Shown piece after piece: positions 5,832-8,075 of a stretch of DNA of 8,075 nucleotides. The notes beneath the pieces were generated by a model, which saw only the letters and a program-made list of their open reading frames with translations, was not told where the DNA came from and made no database searches. Each line of letters begins with the position of its first letter. Within the stretch, counting starts at the first letter, position 1. The DNA comes from Burkholderiaceae bacterium (GTDB lineage Bacteria > Pseudomonadota > Gammaproteobacteria > Burkholderiales > Burkholderiaceae_C): NCBI GenBank assembly GCA_029864165.1, contig JAOTTZ010000060.1, positions 1-8,075 on the forward strand, written 5' to 3'. A program made the translations under genes and the position numbers.

Positions 5832-6958
5832 CCAAAGGTCTGCAATGGCTGACGCCCATCGGCGCGCTGGTGCTGGCGGCTTGCGCCGGGAGCGGGCCGC
5901 CAAAACCTGCCGAACTCGAACCCCTGACGCCGCAGATTGGCGCCACGCTGGTTTGGAGCCAACGCATCAGCGACGTGCGGTTTCCGCTTTCGGTTGCCGT
6001 CAACAGCACAGATGCGGATGGCGGCGTTTTCACCGTTGCCGACTCGGACGGTGGTGTTCGTGCCTTGCAAGCCAACACCGGACGCGAGCTATGGCGTGGC
6101 AATGCCGGGGCAAAGCTTGCTGCCGGCGTCGGCAGTGACGGGCGTTTCGCGTCAGTGGTGACGCGAGACAACGAGTTGGTGACGCTGGAGACCGGTAAGG
6201 TACTGTGGCGCCAGTCCTTGGGCTCGCGCGTGACGAGCGCGCCGCTGGTGGCCGGGCGCCGCGTGTTCGTGATGGGCGTGGACCGTGCGGTGCAGGCATT
6301 CGACGCGTATGACGGCCTGCCACTGTGGACCTTCAAGCGCCAGGGCGAGCCGCTGACGCTGTCGCAGCCAGGCGTGCTCACGGCCTACAAAGACACGCTG
6401 CTGGTCGGTCAAGGCCCACGCCTGACCGCGCTCGACCCGCTCAAAGGCACCCTGCGCTGGGAGGTGGCCGTGGCGTCGCCGCGTGGCACCAACGAAGTAG
6501 AACGCTTGGCTGACTTGGTCGCGCCGGCTGGCCGTTTCGGCGCAGTGATCTGCGCGCGCGCCTTCCAGGCCGCCGTGGCTTGTATCGATGCACAACGCGG
6601 CAGCCTGCTGTGGAGCAAGAACGCCGACGGCATCAACGGCGTGGCGGTCGACTATCGCTTCGTTGTCGGTGCTGACGCTTCCGGACGCATCACGGCTTGG
6701 CGCATCGGCACCGGCGACGTTGCCTGGACCTACGACAAGCTACTCCACCGCCGCCTGAGTGCGCCGCGGGCCGTCGGCCGCACTATTGCCTTTGGCGACC
6801 TAGAAGGCTATGTGCACTGGCTTTCACGCGACACTGGCCTGCCAGTGCTGCGCATCGAAACCGACGGCAGCCCCGTGGTCAGCACACCCGTGTTGTCTGG
6901 CAGCACTTTGTTGGTGGTCACCCAGAAGGGTGGCGTGTTTGCCTACCGCCCCAAGTGA
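5828..6958 (+). CDS. bamB: Outer membrane assembly lipoprotein BamB
   Basis: The 376-residue protein has a lipoprotein signal peptide ending in the lipobox LAAC (cysteine 19, followed by alanine, so outer-membrane sorting). The rest is an eight-bladed beta-propeller of the PQQ/quinoprotein-like kind. Blade motifs with the form L-x-A-x-(5)-G-x-x-x-W recur: [14 protein letters not shown] (77-90), [15 protein letters not shown] (155-169), [15 protein letters not shown] (199-213), [15 protein letters not shown] (250-264), [15 protein letters not shown] (288-302). [11 protein letters not shown] (220-230) corresponds to the conserved ERL loop that contacts BamA. BamB is the accessory propeller of the BAM complex on the periplasmic face of the outer membrane and helps insert beta-barrel proteins. 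It overlaps the yfgM-like gene by four bases and is followed by der after seven bases, the order known from many proteobacteria. Length is typical and nothing appears broken. Confidence 0.96.
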   Translation: MTKGLQWLTPIGALVLAACAGSGPPKPAELEPLTPQIGATLVWSQRISDVRFPLSVAVNSTDADGGVFTVADSDGGVRALQANTGRELWRGNAGAKLAAGVGSDGRFASVVTRDNELVTLETGKVLWRQSLGSRVTSAPLVAGRRVFVMGVDRAVQAFDAYDGLPLWTFKRQGEPLTLSQPGVLTAYKDTLLVGQGPRLTALDPLKGTLRWEVAVASPRGTNEVERLADLVAPAGRFGAVICARAFQAAVACIDAQRGSLLWSKNADGINGVAVDYRFVVGADASGRITAWRIGTGDVAWTYDKLLHRRLSAPRAVGRTIAFGDLEGYVHWLSRDTGLPVLRIETDGSPVVSTPVLSGSTLLVVTQKGGVFAYRPK

Positions 6959-6965
6959 TACCGCC

Positions 6966-8075
6966 TTGAAGCCCGTGTTGGCCGTCGTTGGGCGGCCCAA
7001 CGTTGGCAAGTCCACGTTGTTCAACCGCTTGACCAAGAGCCGCGATGCCATCGTGGCCGACTTTTCCGGGCTCACGCGCGACCGCCACTACGGCGAAGGC
7101 CGTCTGGGCGAGCGCGAGTTCATCGTCATCGATACGGGTGGCTTCGAGCCCGACAGCACCACCGGCATAGTCAAGGAGATGGCCAAGCAGACGCGCCAGG
7201 CTGTCGCCGAGGCGGACGCAGTGATCTTCGTGGTTGACATGCGCGCCGGCGTTTCGGCACAAGACCACGATATCGCGCGCTACCTGCGCTGCGTCGGCAA
7301 GCGCGTGTACTTGGCGGCCAACAAGGCCGAGGGCACCGTCGAGTCACCGCTGTTGGCCGAGTTCCACGAACTCGGCATTGGCCCACCCCACCCAGTGTCT
7401 GCGGCGCATGGGCAGGGGACACGCCACCTGCTCGAAGCGGTGTTGGAGGGTACTGCGCACGCCACGGAAGTCCGGGCAACGCCCGAAGGCGCACCCATAC
7501 GGCTGGCGGTGGCCGGCCGGCCCAACGTCGGCAAGTCGACGCTCATCAACACCTGGCTGGGCGAAGAACGCTTGATCACCTTCGATCAGCCAGGCACCAC
7601 ACGTGACGCCATCATGGTGCCTTTCGAGCGGCAAAAGCAGAAGTTCGAACTGGTAGACACGGCCGGCCTGCGCCGCAAGGGCCGCGTATTCGAGGCGGTC
7701 GAAAAATTCTCTGTCGTCAAGACCTTGCAGGCGATTGCCCACTCCGATGTCGTGCTGCTACTGCTCGACGCCACCCAGGGCATTGCCGATCAGGACGCGC
7801 ACATAGCGGGCTATATCTTGGAAAGCGGCCGTGCGGTGGTGCTGGCGGTTAACAAATGGGATGCCACCGACGCGTATCAGCGCGAAACGCTGCGGCGATC
7901 GATGGCGCTACGACTCGCCTTCCTCAACTTTGCGCCGGTGTTGCAGATTTCGGCGTTGAAGCGTCAAGGCCTGGGCCCGCTGTGGAAAACCATTGCCGAA
8001 GCGCACACGTCGGCCGTGAAGAAAATGAGCACCCCCGTTTTGACGCGGCTGTTGATCGAAGCGGTGCAACACCAA
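6966..8075 (+). CDS. der: Ribosome biogenesis GTPase Der (EngA), C-terminus outside window
   Basis: The window holds 370 codons in frame with no stop; the family is usually about 440-460 residues, so roughly the last 75-90 (KH-like domain end) are missing. Two GTPase domains are in tandem. Domain 1 has G1 GRPNVGKS at 9-16, G3 DTGG at 56-59 and G4 NKAE at 119-122. Domain 2 has G1 GRPNVGKS at 184-191, G3 DTAG at 231-234, G4 NKWD at 296-299 and G5 SALK at 329-332. Der binds the 50S subunit and is needed for its late assembly. No ATG or GTG fits: the only start codon that gives the normal N-terminus ([16 protein letters not shown]) is TTG at 6966. AAGTGA, overlapping the bamB stop seven bases upstream, may serve as a weak ribosome binding site. 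The seven-base gap suggests coupling to bamB. Domain 1 has Glu where the canonical NKxD motif has Asp. Confidence 0.95.
   Translation, partial: MKPVLAVVGRPNVGKSTLFNRLTKSRDAIVADFSGLTRDRHYGEGRLGEREFIVIDTGGFEPDSTTGIVKEMAKQTRQAVAEADAVIFVVDMRAGVSAQDHDIARYLRCVGKRVYLAANKAEGTVESPLLAEFHELGIGPPHPVSAAHGQGTRHLLEAVLEGTAHATEVRATPEGAPIRLAVAGRPNVGKSTLINTWLGEERLITFDQPGTTRDAIMVPFERQKQKFELVDTAGLRRKGRVFEAVEKFSVVKTLQAIAHSDVVLLLLDATQGIADQDAHIAGYILESGRAVVLAVNKWDATDAYQRETLRRSMALRLAFLNFAPVLQISALKRQGLGPLWKTIAEAHTSAVKKMSTPVLTRLLIEAVQHQ

Overview
The window looks like a stretch of a betaproteobacterial chromosome, most likely Burkholderiales and Comamonadaceae-like. This rests on three things: the consecutive order hisS - yfgM-like - bamB - der, the sequence style of these proteins (for example the NKAEG form of the first Der G4 motif), and moderately high GC. 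No close relative can be named without a database search. No mobile element, CRISPR array, tRNA, rRNA or phage gene was seen, and I did not find a new multi-gene system.

Layout. (1) Bases 3-134 are the last 43 codons of a rhomboid-family membrane protease. (2) After a 231-base leader with several short repeats lies a 396-residue secreted lipoprotein of unknown function (366-1556, +). It has a duplicated C-terminal module and visibly lower GC than the housekeeping genes. (3) A 208-base convergent gap separates it from an atypical NAD-dependent epimerase/dehydratase-like gene (1765-2661, -). (4) Divergent from that gene, across 55 bases, is a 2Fe-2S/FAD/NAD(P)H oxidoreductase of the 'CDP-6-deoxy-delta-3,4-glucoseen reductase' type (2717-3748, +). 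(5) The remainder is a tightly spaced operon-like run on the + strand: hisS (3817-5115), a YfgM-like tetratricopeptide membrane protein (5148-5831), bamB (5828-6958, ATGA overlap) and der (6966 to the window end, probable TTG start, C-terminus outside the window).

How the genes fit together. hisS charges tRNA-His. The YfgM-like protein and BamB act in envelope protein traffic and outer-membrane beta-barrel assembly. Der is a tandem GTPase for 50S ribosome maturation. They are not one pathway but a conserved housekeeping neighbourhood. In many beta- and gammaproteobacteria ispG lies just upstream of hisS; here the iron-sulfur flavoprotein reductase takes that place. The rhomboid fragment, the lipoprotein and the SDR-like gene form a more variable flank.

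The points most worth a second look are a possible Shine-Dalgarno-sequestering hairpin before the lipoprotein gene, the lipoprotein's tandem module, loss of the SDR Tyr-Lys catalytic pair, a candidate hisS promoter whose spacer holds a perfect hairpin, and the non-ATG starts of the SDR gene (GTG) and der (TTG).
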